From Clostridium sp. TW13 (GTDB lineage Bacteria; Bacillota; Clostridia; Clostridiales; Clostridiaceae), in assembly GCF_024345225.1 (NCBI RefSeq), contig NZ_BROD01000001.1, positions 2,986,362 through 3,050,361 on the forward strand: a stretch of DNA of 64,000 bases, given 5' to 3'. The notes under the pieces were generated by a model. It was not told where the DNA came from and did not search any database. It saw only the letters and a program-made list of their open reading frames with translations. Made by a program: the position numbers and the translations under genes. Below are positions 26,108 through 35,266 of this stretch, piece after piece (positions within the stretch are counted from its first letter, which is position 1; each line of letters begins with the position of its first letter).

Positions 26108-26774
26108 ATTTATAACCTACTCCCCATTGAGTCAGAATCCTTTTTGGCTTTTTAGGATTATCTTCAATCTTATCCCTAAGCATCTTTACATGGACAGTTA
26201 AGGTTTGATCTTCACTAAAACTTTCTGATCCCCAAATTTTATTAAATATATAATCCTTTTTTAACGCTTTGCCTGGATTCTCTACAAATAAAAGTAATAA
26301 TTCAAACTCCTTAGTGGTCATATTTAACATCTTTCCATTAAGGTATACTTCCTTTGCTTCTTTATTAATTGAAATAGCACCAGAATTCACAATTGTACGT
26401 TTCGCTTTAAGCTCATAGTTTCTTTTCATTAATGCTGAAATCTTTGCACTTAAGATATCAACATCTACTGGCTTTTCAATATAATCATCAGCCCCCAATG
26501 CAAAACCATTAATTTTATCCTCTTTATCCACCTTTGCACTCATTATTATAATTGGGGTATTATGATTTTCTCTTATACTAGAGCACACTGTAAAACCATC
26601 TATACCAGGAAGCATTATATCTAAAAGTACAATCTTAGCAACATTATCTTCAAAAAATTCTACTGCTTTTTCCCCACTGTCCACATTTATAATACTAAAA
26701 CCATCCTTTTTTAAAAAAGTACAAATCAAATCTGCAAGTTCTAAATTATCCTCTACTAGAAGTAGATCTACCAT
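26094..26774 (-). CDS. OmpR/PhoB-type response regulator
   Basis: 226 aa. Receiver domain with VEDN near the start, the phospho-Asp in IVLLDIMLPGIDG, and the Lys in DYIEKPVD. The C-terminal winged helix shows LNMTTKEFELLLLFVENPGK and LTVHVKMLRDKIEDNPKK. It starts two bases past the ATPase stop. Direct repeats upstream of the operon (29981-29999) are a plausible binding site. Confidence 0.92.
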   Translation of the reverse strand: MVDLLLVEDNLELADLICTFLKKDGFSIINVDSGEKAVEFFEDNVAKIVLLDIMLPGIDGFTVCSSIRENHNTPIIIMSAKVDKEDKINGFALGADDYIEKPVDVDILSAKISALMKRNYELKAKRTIVNSGAISINKEAKEVYLNGKMLNMTTKEFELLLLFVENPGKALKKDYIFNKIWGSESFSEDQTLTVHVKMLRDKIEDNPKKPKRILTQWGVGYKYEEI

Positions 26775-26775
26775 A

Positions 26776-27537
26776 TTACCATCCCATCTCCATTAGCCAA
26801 TTGCTAACCTTCCTTTCTCTATCCTTAAAACTATTCTCATCAATAAATTTGCCCAAATCAATATTTCCTTTTATTGAGCCATCCTCAATATACATTATTT
26901 TATCGCACTTAGTTGCGACCTTCATATCATGAGTAACAAGCATAATAGTGGTCCCTTCTTGATTAATTCTATTAAGCTCTCTCATAACTTCCTTGGAATT
27001 TTGTTGATTTAAGGCCCCTGTAGGCTCATCAGCAAAAATCATCTTTGGGGAGTTAATTAAGCTTCTGCAAATGCAAGCTCTCTGAAGTTGTCCACCTGAA
27101 ACCTCATTTGTATCATTTTCTGCAATTTCACTTATTCCAAGCTTGTGCATCAATTCTCTTGCCCTGTCATTAACTTCTTTTTTATCTCTTCCTTTTTTTG
27201 ACTGATATGCTAGTAATATAATATTATCATATATTGAGAGATTTTTTAACATATGCATTTGTTGAAAAATAAATCCCATTTCATCAAGTCTTAAATCACT
27301 CATTTGATTTGCTGTAAGAGTACTAATTTCTTTTCCAAAGTAATCTACTTTTCCTGCAGTTAAATTATCCATTCCGCTTGTCACGTAAAGAAGTGTTGAT
27401 TTACCAGAACCGCTTGGTCCCATTATCGCAACCATTTCACCTGCATTAATTTCAAAGTTTATATTTCTCAAAATATTATTTTGTCTTTTATTTATAATAT
27501 AAGTTTTACATAAATCTATAACTTTTAATGAATTCAT
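26776..27537 (-). CDS. ABC transporter ATP-binding protein (MacB/LolD/BceA class)
   Basis: 253 aa. Walker A GPSGSGKSTLLY, signature SGGQLQRACICRS, Walker B MIFADEPTGALN, and the H-loop His in VTHDMKVA. FQQMHMLKNLSIYDN is the Q-loop typical of the LolD/BceA class. It powers the FtsX-type permease encoded 14 bp upstream. The operon layout with a linked two-component system is that of peptide-antibiotic or envelope-stress modules. Confidence 0.93.
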   Translation of the reverse strand: MNSLKVIDLCKTYIINKRQNNILRNINFEINAGEMVAIMGPSGSGKSTLLYVTSGMDNLTAGKVDYFGKEISTLTANQMSDLRLDEMGFIFQQMHMLKNLSIYDNIILLAYQSKKGRDKKEVNDRARELMHKLGISEIAENDTNEVSGGQLQRACICRSLINSPKMIFADEPTGALNQQNSKEVMRELNRINQEGTTIMLVTHDMKVATKCDKIMYIEDGSIKGNIDLGKFIDENSFKDRERKVSNWLMEMGW

Positions 27538-27551
27538 CTCAAATCCCTACC

Positions 27552-29924
27552 TTATTCCATATTATTAATTTCTTTTAAATCTACTTTTTTAACAGCTTCA
27601 GCTGTTAGATAAGCAATAACTGTAGTTACTACAAGCAGTATAATCGGATATAACACATACACTTCTAAGGCCTGCACCTTAAACTGAATATTATGCACTC
27701 CCATAGCTGCAAATACCTGCCCTGCTGTTATAGGCCCAAGGAACTTTGATAATATAATTCCTAAAATAATTGCAACTACAAGAACTATATTTATTCTAGC
27801 TGACTGCCAAAATCTAATTGAACTATTTCTAAAGCCAATACTTTTTAGCATTGCTATTTCCCCTTTTTCCTTACTAATAAAAGTTTTCATCATTAGAATT
27901 GTTATTAAGGCATTGATACCTATTACTATTGCTACAATTAGATTTTTCATAGCATCAAGCTGATCTAGGCTGCTCCCTATATATCTCGAAACATATTCCT
28001 GTGAAGTTTTAATTGAATAGTTTGGATACTTATCTTTCAATTTATTTACTAATGTTTGAGAATCTACATTTCCTTTAAAATTACCTTGAAAAGGAGACAT
28101 CATCGCCAAATATCTGAAATCTATATTCATTTTAGGACTTAATCTTGCTGATTGCCCCAAATTAATCATACTTTCATACAACCCACTTACTATTAATGGT
28201 TTCTCTTCCTTACCTATCTGTACATAAATTGTATCTCCAATAGAAAGATTTAATTTTTTAGCTACAGTTTCAGTTATAGCTACTTCATTATTTAATTTAG
28301 GCATGCTGCCTTTTAATACATTATAATTATTGGTATCACTTTCTTGAGATTGAAATGACATTAATGTAAGAACATTATCTTTATCTCCAGCATTAAATTT
28401 AAGTCTATACATTACCTCTCCATAAACTTTTATATCTACTCCACTATCTTTAAAGCTCTTTTCTAAATTGTGCATATCTTTTAAATATTCTTCTCTAGTA
28501 GCTCCATTTGTGTATTTATCCATTTTATCAGTTTCAATTAATACATCACTATAATCAATACCAAATATCTTAATTATGCTTGCATCCTTTAAAGTATTTA
28601 TTGCATTCAAAGGAATAATAATCAACACTGTTCCGATGCAAAAGGTTAGGATTAACACTATAAATCTCTTGAAGTTACATGAAATATCATTTAAAGCAAT
28701 GAAAAGTGGCGCTTTAATATTTTTATGGTTCTTAAGCTTCATTCTTAATTTACCCTTAAAGCTCTCTCCTGTACTGCCATTTCTAATTGCATCTATGGCT
28801 GAAAACTTATTTAATTTTCTTGTGCATGTATAGCAGAATAAAAGAACTATTAATACTACTAAAACAGAACATGCTATATTAACAAAGATATTTCCGCTAG
28901 AAGCTTTCATTAAAATATTTCCTGAAGATTGCTTTAATAGCATATTACCGAATGGGAAACCCATGCCAAATCCAACTACTACACCAATCAATGTTATTGC
29001 GATGTACTTTATTAAATAAACCTTTTTAATATCAAAATTCTTAAGTCCAATAGCCTTCATAATCCCTATCTCTTTAAAGTCATCTTGTAGAGTAAAAACT
29101 ATTGTAAATCTTAAAATTAAAAATGAAATTAATATAAGACAAAGACTTACTATAATTAAAATTGCAGATGGAAGCATATCTAAAATAAAAGTTTTGTGAA
29201 CTAGAGATTTATCAACGCTAATTATTGTATTACAATCTATCCCTCTAAATTCCTTATCCAAAGCAGTTGTATCATCCGACATAATATAATAATTATTAAT
29301 AACCCCTGCTTCTTTACAGGATTTGAAAACTTCATAATCTTCATCACTTATAAGAACTCTTTTCATTTCATTCATGCTTGATCCGAAAATAGCATCCTTA
29401 GTGAACAGTTTTATTGAAAATTCTTTTTTGATATTTCCTAGTGTAATGATTATTTTGTCTCCAACTTTCAAATTGTTCTTGTTTTTCTCTGCTAATGAAA
29501 AAGCAATTTCTCCTGACTTTAAATTAATTTCTTCTCCATTATCATCAAGTATTTTTCCATACTTCTTTGGTTGCGTTTGAAGTAAAGTCTCTCCAAAAGG
29601 CTGGAATTCTCGAGTTTTACTATCATCTTTTATCTTAATATTATCCTTAGATAGCATTGTGCTTCTATCAATATCATAAGACTTTATAAACTTAGAAGTA
29701 TTTATCCAATTGTCAAAATCTTTACTTTTTGCTCTCTCATAAGTTGAGATAATGTAGTCTGGTGTTTTGGCTTTATCCATAAAATAATCAACAGACTGTG
29801 ATATTGAGATTAAGTTATTCACACTACTTGATAAGAAGGTAGTTGCTAATATAATAAATATTAAAAGAATAATATTCATTGATTTCTTTCGCTTTAAATC
29901 TTTCTTTAATATTCTAAAAAACAT
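27552..29924 (-). CDS. FtsX-domain ABC permease
   Basis: 790 aa. An N-terminal anchor helix (MNIILLIFIILATTFLSSSV), a first FtsX unit (helices near 250-385 with DDFKEIGIMKAIGLKNFDIK), a second anchor helix and external domain, and a C-terminal FtsX unit (KGEIAMLKSIGFRNSSIRFW). Two FtsX domains and about 10 helices put it in the large MacB/YtrF-like permease group. It lacks the single long BceB-type external loop between helices 7 and 8, so substrates could be lipoproteins, peptides or antibiotics. First gene of its operon, with GGAGG before the ATG. Confidence 0.9.
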   Translation of the reverse strand: MFFRILKKDLKRKKSMNIILLIFIILATTFLSSSVNNLISISQSVDYFMDKAKTPDYIISTYERAKSKDFDNWINTSKFIKSYDIDRSTMLSKDNIKIKDDSKTREFQPFGETLLQTQPKKYGKILDDNGEEINLKSGEIAFSLAEKNKNNLKVGDKIIITLGNIKKEFSIKLFTKDAIFGSSMNEMKRVLISDEDYEVFKSCKEAGVINNYYIMSDDTTALDKEFRGIDCNTIISVDKSLVHKTFILDMLPSAILIIVSLCLILISFLILRFTIVFTLQDDFKEIGIMKAIGLKNFDIKKVYLIKYIAITLIGVVVGFGMGFPFGNMLLKQSSGNILMKASSGNIFVNIACSVLVVLIVLLFCYTCTRKLNKFSAIDAIRNGSTGESFKGKLRMKLKNHKNIKAPLFIALNDISCNFKRFIVLILTFCIGTVLIIIPLNAINTLKDASIIKIFGIDYSDVLIETDKMDKYTNGATREEYLKDMHNLEKSFKDSGVDIKVYGEVMYRLKFNAGDKDNVLTLMSFQSQESDTNNYNVLKGSMPKLNNEVAITETVAKKLNLSIGDTIYVQIGKEEKPLIVSGLYESMINLGQSARLSPKMNIDFRYLAMMSPFQGNFKGNVDSQTLVNKLKDKYPNYSIKTSQEYVSRYIGSSLDQLDAMKNLIVAIVIGINALITILMMKTFISKEKGEIAMLKSIGFRNSSIRFWQSARINIVLVVAIILGIILSKFLGPITAGQVFAAMGVHNIQFKVQALEVYVLYPIILLVVTTVIAYLTAEAVKKVDLKEINNME

Positions 29925-29962
29925 AAATTGTCCTCCATAAATTATTTACTAACTATGAATTC

Positions 29963-29999
29963 ATTATAAATTACCAATTATTAAATAATCCTTAAATAA
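29963..29999 (-). promoter_or_regulatory. Promoter with direct repeats for the ABC/two-component operon
   Basis: On the minus strand TATAAT (29963-29968) lies about 40 nt before the start. Upstream are two TTATTTAA copies (plus-strand TTAAATAA at 29981-29988 and 29992-29999), 11 bp apart, on one DNA face and overlapping the -35 position. This is the spacing OmpR-type regulators prefer. The remaining gap up to 30183 shows no gene. Confidence 0.45.
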
Positions 30000-30183
30000 T
30001 TTGCTTGAATTTTAAAAATATAATTTATTTAGGATATGGGCCATATAAGATATGTACTAAGTTTTGGTGGACAAGTTGCCTGATTCTTTGATTTAAAATT
30101 GAACTATAAGAATGTATTTTTCAAGAAATTTTATAGAATTTAATTGAAATATAAGGTATATAAAAACATTACTCCAACGAAAA

Positions 30184-30236
30184 TTAGTGCTTAACTCCTA
30201 ATTAAACTTTTATTTTAATTAGGAGTTAAGCACTAA
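30184..30236. terminator. Strong 22-bp terminator hairpin
   Basis: TTAGTGCTTAACTCCTAA... pairs perfectly with its inverse ending GTTAAGCACTAA (arms 30184-30205 and 30215-30236). It sits directly after the stop at 30241 of the minus-strand gene. Confidence 0.85.
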
Positions 30237-30240
30237 AAAA

Positions 30241-30735
30241 TTAAACCATTCTCCATATTTCAACTATTTCGCAATAAGCATGATTTTCATCTGGGTATTT
30301 TTCACTTAAAGATAATTGTGTGTTAACTGCTTCACGATATGCTGAAATTAAACCATACTCATTTAATGTTTTATAGCTAATCACTTCTTCATATCCAGCT
30401 CCACAGTTTGTTATTGCACTGATATAAGTTGTTGCTTCTACAAGATCATATCCACAAAATATGAAGTTATCATTTTCTAATAAATAATTAGGTTCTATCT
30501 CTGGTCGAATAATAACTGCTAAGAGTTGTTGTCCTCTTGGCAAATCGAATTTAATTTGCTTCTTTTCAACCTCTTGCATATCCATTAACCCGCAATCAAA
30601 AGTAACTAATTCACGTGCCAAAATTTTATTATGGTTAAACTTTTTCAAACTTTCATTATTCCAACAGCGATCAGAATAAAAATATCGAATATGTCCATAC
30701 TTTTCATAATACTGGTATTTTTCTGTTATTGACAT
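30241..30735 (-). CDS. Uncharacterised soluble protein, 164 aa
   Basis: GCGAGGGATG precedes the ATG, and a strong terminator follows, so the gene is real. No signal peptide or membrane helix. The sequence has an aromatic-rich start (EKYQYYEKYGHIRYFYSDRC) and a hydrophobic-strand centre (QQLLAVIIRPEIEPNYLL). It ends NHAYCEIVEIWRMV. No catalytic motif or family was recognised. It is monocistronic and divergent from the DJ-1 gene. Confidence 0.55.
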   Translation of the reverse strand: MSITEKYQYYEKYGHIRYFYSDRCWNNESLKKFNHNKILARELVTFDCGLMDMQEVEKKQIKFDLPRGQQLLAVIIRPEIEPNYLLENDNFIFCGYDLVEATTYISAITNCGAGYEEVISYKTLNEYGLISAYREAVNTQLSLSEKYPDENHAYCEIVEIWRMV

Positions 30736-30892
30736 ATCATCATCCCTCGCAAATTTCTATTTACTATTACTCAAATTTGTTGCTAATTACAGTATAGCAT
30801 ATACTTCAATTAAATTTCTTGGTTTTGATATAGTAATTAGAATCAAAAAGAGTAAGCAACCAACAAAGATTAGCTGAGTAAGTAGCTTTTTA

Positions 30893-30921
30893 TTGATTCC
30901 ATACTTTTCTGTGATATAATG
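30893..30921 (+). promoter_or_regulatory. Promoter of the leader-ORF/DJ-1 unit
   Basis: TTGATT 30893-30898, 17-bp spacer, TATAAT 30916-30921, with TG two bases before the -10. It drives a leader of about 150 nt before the DJ-1 gene. Confidence 0.7.
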
Positions 30922-30957
30922 GTAACAAGGTTAAATTTTATAAAAGGAGGCGATTTT

Positions 30958-31005
30958 ATGGCAATAAAAGTTACAAAAATAAATTATACGGTGATTTTTT
31001 TATAG
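30958..31005 (+). CDS. Putative 15-aa leader peptide upstream of the DJ-1 gene
   Basis: Short frame MAIKVTKINYTVIFL with an ideal ribosome site (AAAAGGAGG, 7 nt before ATG). The hydrophobic end is encoded by a T-rich stretch. It is 72 nt upstream of the DJ-1 start, which has its own site (AAGAGGAG). It could be a regulatory leader or a very small membrane peptide; only the ribosome site supports translation. Confidence 0.4.
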   Translation: MAIKVTKINYTVIFL

Positions 31006-31077
31006 ACTTCTTTTTTCCTTTAACCCTGTGAACAAAGTACTGTACTGTAATGCTTATCACCTAAAGAGGAGATTACA

Positions 31078-31647
31078 ATGAGAAAAATACTATGTTTTGT
31101 TTATGAAAGTATGGCAGACTTTGAAATTACTTTGACCTGTCACATGTTAGGATGGAATCCAGATAAGGAATTCATTAGCATTGGTTATGAAAAGACACCA
31201 ATTAGAGCTTCTTCAAATCTTCAGTACATTCCTGAAATGACAGTTAAAGAAGCCATTTCTCTTGATGATGTAGACGCATTAATTATCCCGGGAGGCTTTG
31301 AAAGAACATGTACGCCTGAACTAATTGAGCTAATACAAAAGATGCATAAAGAAAAAAAATTAATTTGTGCAATATGTGCCGCTCCAGAGTTTCTGGCTAA
31401 ATCAGGAGTATTAGATAATCATTTATACACAACAACTTTAGGCGAAGATTATTATAAAGAAAATGAACTCAAGGACCCATTCCCTCGTCAAAACTATTCA
31501 GAAAGAAAAGTGGTAAGACATGAAAATATTATTACCGCTAAAGGACGATCTTTTATAGATTTTGGTATAGAAATCCTAGACTATTTTAATATGTTTGATG
31601 ATGATTCAGAAAAAAGTATGTTGTCGAAATCATACAAAGGAGAATAA
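31078..31647 (+). CDS. DJ-1/PfpI-family protein
   Basis: 189 aa. The nucleophile elbow AICAAPEFLAKSG puts the reactive Cys at residue 100, and FVYESMADFE supplies the partner Glu (about residue 16). ALIIPGG is the typical strand and turn before the elbow. Members act as glyoxalases, chaperones or amidases in oxidative and carbonyl stress; which one applies here cannot be said. It is the main gene of a unit with a short leader ORF. Its terminator is at 31696. Confidence 0.87.
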   Translation: MRKILCFVYESMADFEITLTCHMLGWNPDKEFISIGYEKTPIRASSNLQYIPEMTVKEAISLDDVDALIIPGGFERTCTPELIELIQKMHKEKKLICAICAAPEFLAKSGVLDNHLYTTTLGEDYYKENELKDPFPRQNYSERKVVRHENIITAKGRSFIDFGIEILDYFNMFDDDSEKSMLSKSYKGE

Positions 31648-31695
31648 ACTTGAGTTTTGTTTGAAAATATATACTAAATTTCAATAATTAATCAG

Positions 31696-31718
31696 AGCCA
31701 CTCGTTTTACGGGTGGCT
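31696..31718. terminator. Hairpin between convergent genes
   Basis: AGCCACTCG pairs with CGGGTGGCT (one G-T pair), loop TTTTA. TTAATCTTA follows. It probably serves the DJ-1 gene and, from the other strand, the flavin reductase gene. Confidence 0.6.
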
Positions 31719-31754
31719 TAATCTTACACTATTCAGCATTGGAATATATGCTTT

Positions 31755-32324
31755 TTAACAACTTAATTTTCCCATTAACCATGCCATATTTTCTCCTAAG
31801 TTTTTCATATTCCTCATGCCTTCATCATCATTAATAACATCACCTATATCTTTTCCATAAACCATATTCCAATAAGTTGAACCAACTACAAGCACTTCTT
31901 TATTTAGTAAGAAATGATTTAAAGTATCTACTGCTGTCATTCCCCCTCCACGACGTACAGGCACAACAGAAGCCCCTACTTTATGTTTTAACATCCCTGG
32001 ATTAGTTGCAACAACTACTCCAGCACGTTCAAGAAAGGCTTTCATTTTAGAGGTTATATCTGCTGAATATACCGGAGATCCAAGTATAATTCCATCTGCA
32101 TGGACCATTTTGTTAAAACAATCATTAAAAAAATCATCTTTTACTACGCATTGTTTTCTCCCATTACAACAAAAACATCCAATACAACCTTTTACTGATT
32201 TATCTGCTAGTTCTATTAACTCAGTTTCAATTCCACTTTTTTTCAATTCTGAAAATATGCTTTTTATAATAATAGATGTATTTCCTCCTTTACGTGCACT
32301 CCCATTTATTCCTATAACCTTCAT
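31755..32324 (-). CDS. NAD(P)H-dependent FMN reductase/flavodoxin-fold protein
   Basis: 189 aa. INGSARKGGNTSIIIKSI is the phosphate-binding loop of the flavodoxin-like NADPH-FMN reductase family. GCIGCFCCNGRKQC is a Cys-rich segment as in iron-sulfur flavoproteins, though spacing differs from a classic 4Fe-4S motif. ILGSPVYSADITSKMKAFLE is the flavin-binding stretch. It likely reduces quinones, flavins or electrophiles in the cytosol. Expression is under a MerR-type promoter shared with the divergent regulator at 32506. Confidence 0.87.
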   Translation of the reverse strand: MKVIGINGSARKGGNTSIIIKSIFSELKKSGIETELIELADKSVKGCIGCFCCNGRKQCVVKDDFFNDCFNKMVHADGIILGSPVYSADITSKMKAFLERAGVVVATNPGMLKHKVGASVVPVRRGGGMTAVDTLNHFLLNKEVLVVGSTYWNMVYGKDIGDVINDDEGMRNMKNLGENMAWLMGKLSC

Positions 32325-32392
32325 ATAAAACGTCCTCCTATAAATTAATTATTTTTTTCACTAACAAGTACATACATTCTTAAGACTTCTTT

Positions 32393-32423
32393 AGTATAAA
32401 CCTTAGAGTTTTCTCTAAGGCAA
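32393..32423 (-). promoter_or_regulatory. MerR-type promoter with 19-bp spacer and operator
   Basis: On the minus strand: -35 TTGCCT (32418-32423), 19-bp spacer, -10 TATACT (32393-32398). The spacer is filled by the palindrome CCTTAGAGTTTTCTCTAAGG (32401-32420). An overlong spacer with an inverted repeat inside is the hallmark of MerR-family activated promoters. It points at the flavin reductase gene. Confidence 0.88.
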
Positions 32424-32505
32424 GCTTTTTATTTTTTAATTTTAATGTTAATATAATGTTTATTAATACATATAAAATGACTAATTTTAAGGAGGCTTAT
32501 AGAAA

Positions 32506-32892
32506 TTGAAAAACGGATTAAATATTAAAGAAGTTGCTAAATTAACTGGCCTAAGTGAACATACTTTACGTTTTTATGAAAAGCAACAATTAATTAAAAA
32601 TGTTTCCCGTGATGAAAATGGTTATAGAGTTTATTCTGATTTTGATATAGAATGGATATTCTTTTTGATTAAAGTTAAAAATACAGGCATGCCTTTAAAT
32701 GAGTTACAACAGTATTCAGAACTTATGGCAGAAGGAAATTCAACGCTTCCAGACAGAGAAAAAATGCTACTTATACACAGAGAAAGAGTAGAAAATCAAA
32801 TTTCAGATTTAAAGCATACCCTTACTAAAATAGATGAAAAATTAGGTAGATATCATACTCTAATGAAGGAACTAAGCTTAAAATCTAAATAA
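32506..32892 (+). CDS. MerR-family regulator of the divergent flavin reductase gene
   Basis: 128 aa, TTG start 10 nt after GGAGG. The N-terminal MerR winged HTH is NIKEVAKLTGLSEHTLRFYE, with ENGYRVYSDFDIEWIFFL. A coiled coil follows (ERVENQISDLKHTLTKIDEK). The short C-terminus has no metal-binding cysteines, so it belongs to the YfmP/AdhR-like group that answers electrophiles or drugs, not metals. Confidence 0.9.
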   Translation: MKNGLNIKEVAKLTGLSEHTLRFYEKQQLIKNVSRDENGYRVYSDFDIEWIFFLIKVKNTGMPLNELQQYSELMAEGNSTLPDREKMLLIHRERVENQISDLKHTLTKIDEKLGRYHTLMKELSLKSK

Positions 32893-32931
32893 ATTCACTG
32901 TAAGTCTTAATCTAAAACTTACAGTGAATTT
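32891..32931 (+). terminator. Terminator after merR-type gene
   Basis: AAATTCACTGTAAGT with ACTTACAGTGAATTT, 15-bp arms, then ATTTTT. Its first arm overlaps the stop codon. Confidence 0.85.
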
Positions 32932-32983
32932 ATTTTTAAATTTTCCATCTATTAAATTATAAATTGGAATCTAAAGTTCTTGT

Positions 32984-33718
32984 TCATACCCTGCCAACTA
33001 GTAGTGCAATAGCTCCTATAACAAGAAATTGTAGTGGATATATTACATAAAAAGCCCATTTAGAATACTTTGAACCACCCTTTGTTCCATTATACAAAGA
33101 TAATAATAAAATAACTATGATAGGACTCAAAACCCTTGGAACAATCATATAAAAGTTTAATCCCCCATCTATAAATGATCCATAGATTACTTTGCACAAA
33201 CTTAAGATAGTAAATGAAATCATTTGTTTTTTTGGATTCCCATAAAAAATACCAAAAGCTAAGACAAACAACACTCCAAATATTGCCCAATCAGCCTGAT
33301 AAGTCATGAGAATTAAAAGTAAAATTAAAATAATCTTAAGTGGCTTATTTTCAATCTTCTCAAATGCTATCAGTGCTAACAGTCCACACATTAATGTAAA
33401 TATAACACTGGTTGGAAATAAAGCAATTTTCCCTCCATTTACAAAAATATTATAGGGAATATGCGATATTAAAGCAAAAAGGGCTAGCCTTTCTACATAC
33501 TTACTTCGATTCTTAGAATAATGATTACCTTCTGCTATAAAATAACACATAATAGGAGCTGTAATTTTGCCAATAGTATGCATAACCGCTGCACTGCTGG
33601 TATCTGTATTAACAAATGCCCAACCAACATGATCAATTATCATCGCTATAATTGCAATTATTTTAATTGTATTTCCTGAAAGAGATTTGCTTCTAAACTC
33701 CTTAATCATTGTTTCCAT
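32984..33718 (-). CDS. TraX-family membrane protein
   Basis: 244 aa, eight or so membrane helices. GNTIKIIAIIAMIIDHVGWA and IGKITAPIMCYFIAEG are the TraX signature (conserved DH, and R/K-rich loop after helix 3, YVERLALFALISHIPYN). F-plasmid TraX acetylates pilin; chromosomal Firmicute members are common and presumably acylate another surface target. No conjugation gene is near. GGGGG precedes the ATG. Monocistronic. Confidence 0.85.
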   Translation of the reverse strand: METMIKEFRSKSLSGNTIKIIAIIAMIIDHVGWAFVNTDTSSAAVMHTIGKITAPIMCYFIAEGNHYSKNRSKYVERLALFALISHIPYNIFVNGGKIALFPTSVIFTLMCGLLALIAFEKIENKPLKIILILLLILMTYQADWAIFGVLFVLAFGIFYGNPKKQMISFTILSLCKVIYGSFIDGGLNFYMIVPRVLSPIIVILLLSLYNGTKGGSKYSKWAFYVIYPLQFLVIGAIALLVGRV

Positions 33719-34005
33719 ATATAAAATCCCCCTATATAAATATCCATTAGTAAATCTCCCTTACAAATTATTATTTATAAGATAGATTAACACTAAATCA
33801 CGCATTACATTATAACATTTTTTACATATATTTCATATGAAAATATTTTTTACCTTGAACTTATAATGTTGTATTTTTACCTATAAAAATAGCTTTAATT
33901 TAATTGTAAACAAAATAAGAGAAGAAGAAACTCAATATTCTTTTTTGAATGGAGCTTTTGAATTTCTGCATACTGATGAATAAAAACTTATTAGAAAAAT
34001 CAAAA

Positions 34006-34046
34006 AAAATAGTATCTTCTAATCACAATTGGATCGCTACTATTTT
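34006..34046. terminator. Weak terminator-like inverted repeat
   Basis: AAAATAGTA with TACTATTTT, 23-nt loop, about 70 bp after the stop of the hydrolase gene. In the remaining gap (33719-34117) a 41-codon plus-strand frame ending FLNGAFEFLHTDE is seen without a ribosome site; I do not call it a gene. Confidence 0.4.
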
Positions 34047-34117
34047 ATAGATGTTGTATAATTTGTTTTGCTTGTAAATTAAAGACGGTGAAGGCTATAA
34101 AAAACACAACAAATAAA

Positions 34118-35092
34118 TTATGTCAGAGCTTTCTCTTCAATTTTATTAATTTCTGATAATGTATCAAAAAACAAACCAGGTTGATCAAGCATTAGGAAGT
34201 GCCCCGCATTTGGAATAATATAAATCTTTTTATAGGGAGCATTTATCTGTTCAAAATAATTTTGTGCAATAATATATGGTGCCTGCCAGTCACATCCACC
34301 TAAGACATAATATATTGGTACTCTATATTCTAATGATTCGTTACACAAATCGAAATTAACTAGAAATTTAAGAACATTCTCATTTGCCTTAGGTATCTTG
34401 ATAAATGATATAATATCTAAAAAGTTGAAAATAGGGCTTTTTAACATAGCAATCCAAATAGAAAACCTCAACTCTAGACCTATTTTATATTTGCCCTGGA
34501 GCTTTCGAACCACATTACATTTCTTCAAAAATTCTTTACCAAAGTCAATTTTATTTCCAGGATATTCACCTATGCCCTCAAGTTTTTTTAAAGACCTTTT
34601 ATCATCTGCTTGTTCAATAAGTTCTTTAACTTTATTATAGCCTACCTTCTCATTTTCAACTATATCAATAACCTGTGCAGCACCTATATAATATGCTATA
34701 TCTTCAGGATACTTCTTAATAAATAAAGATCCCAAAATGCTTCCCCAACTATGGCCAAGCAAAACTATCTTCTGCTTGCTATATTTTTTCTTAAGATATT
34801 GAACAACCTCATACAAATCTTGCAACATCAAATCAATTGTAGGCAACTTATTAGGATTTTGGGTCAGTGTTTTTCCTGCCCCACGCTGATCCCAATGAAC
34901 TACAGTATAGATTTCTTCCCATTTTTCTTGAAAAGCACCTGTGAGTAGGGATTCAGCTGAACCTGGTCCTCCGTGCAAATAAAGCATTACTGGATTATCA
35001 TAGCTTGTTCCTAGATGAAACAAAAATTGTTCTATTCCATTAATTGATACATATTCATTGATATAAATTAGCCTCTTACATTTATTTTTCAT
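34118..35092 (-). CDS. Alpha/beta hydrolase, proline iminopeptidase-like
   Basis: 324 aa. Oxyanion-hole motif YLHGGPGSAESL, nucleophile elbow LLGHSWGSILG (Ser about residue 118), and a late IPNAGHFLML supplying the His. WDQRGAGKT after the first strand is typical of the S33 peptidase group (proline iminopeptidases and esterases). The cap region (about 150-240) is lysine-rich and unassigned. Monocistronic, no signal peptide, so it acts in the cytosol. Confidence 0.85.
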   Translation of the reverse strand: MKNKCKRLIYINEYVSINGIEQFLFHLGTSYDNPVMLYLHGGPGSAESLLTGAFQEKWEEIYTVVHWDQRGAGKTLTQNPNKLPTIDLMLQDLYEVVQYLKKKYSKQKIVLLGHSWGSILGSLFIKKYPEDIAYYIGAAQVIDIVENEKVGYNKVKELIEQADDKRSLKKLEGIGEYPGNKIDFGKEFLKKCNVVRKLQGKYKIGLELRFSIWIAMLKSPIFNFLDIISFIKIPKANENVLKFLVNFDLCNESLEYRVPIYYVLGGCDWQAPYIIAQNYFEQINAPYKKIYIIPNAGHFLMLDQPGLFFDTLSEINKIEEKALT

Positions 35093-35266
35093 CGTTACTA
35101 TTATCCTTCCTTATTTATGAAGCTTTATTAAACTTTCTCTTACCAACCTTTTAAATTCTCAGGATTTGATTTTTCAAAATTTACCAGTCACTCTCTTTGT
35201 ATATCTGTTTCATAAATATATATTTTTTTATTGTATGTTAAGCCTCTCTGTTTTACTATTTCTTAA

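Noticed and set aside
33860-33985. 41-codon plus-strand frame ending FLNGAFEFLHTDE
   Set aside because: No start codon or ribosome site and no family match; could be a gene scrap but cannot be supported.
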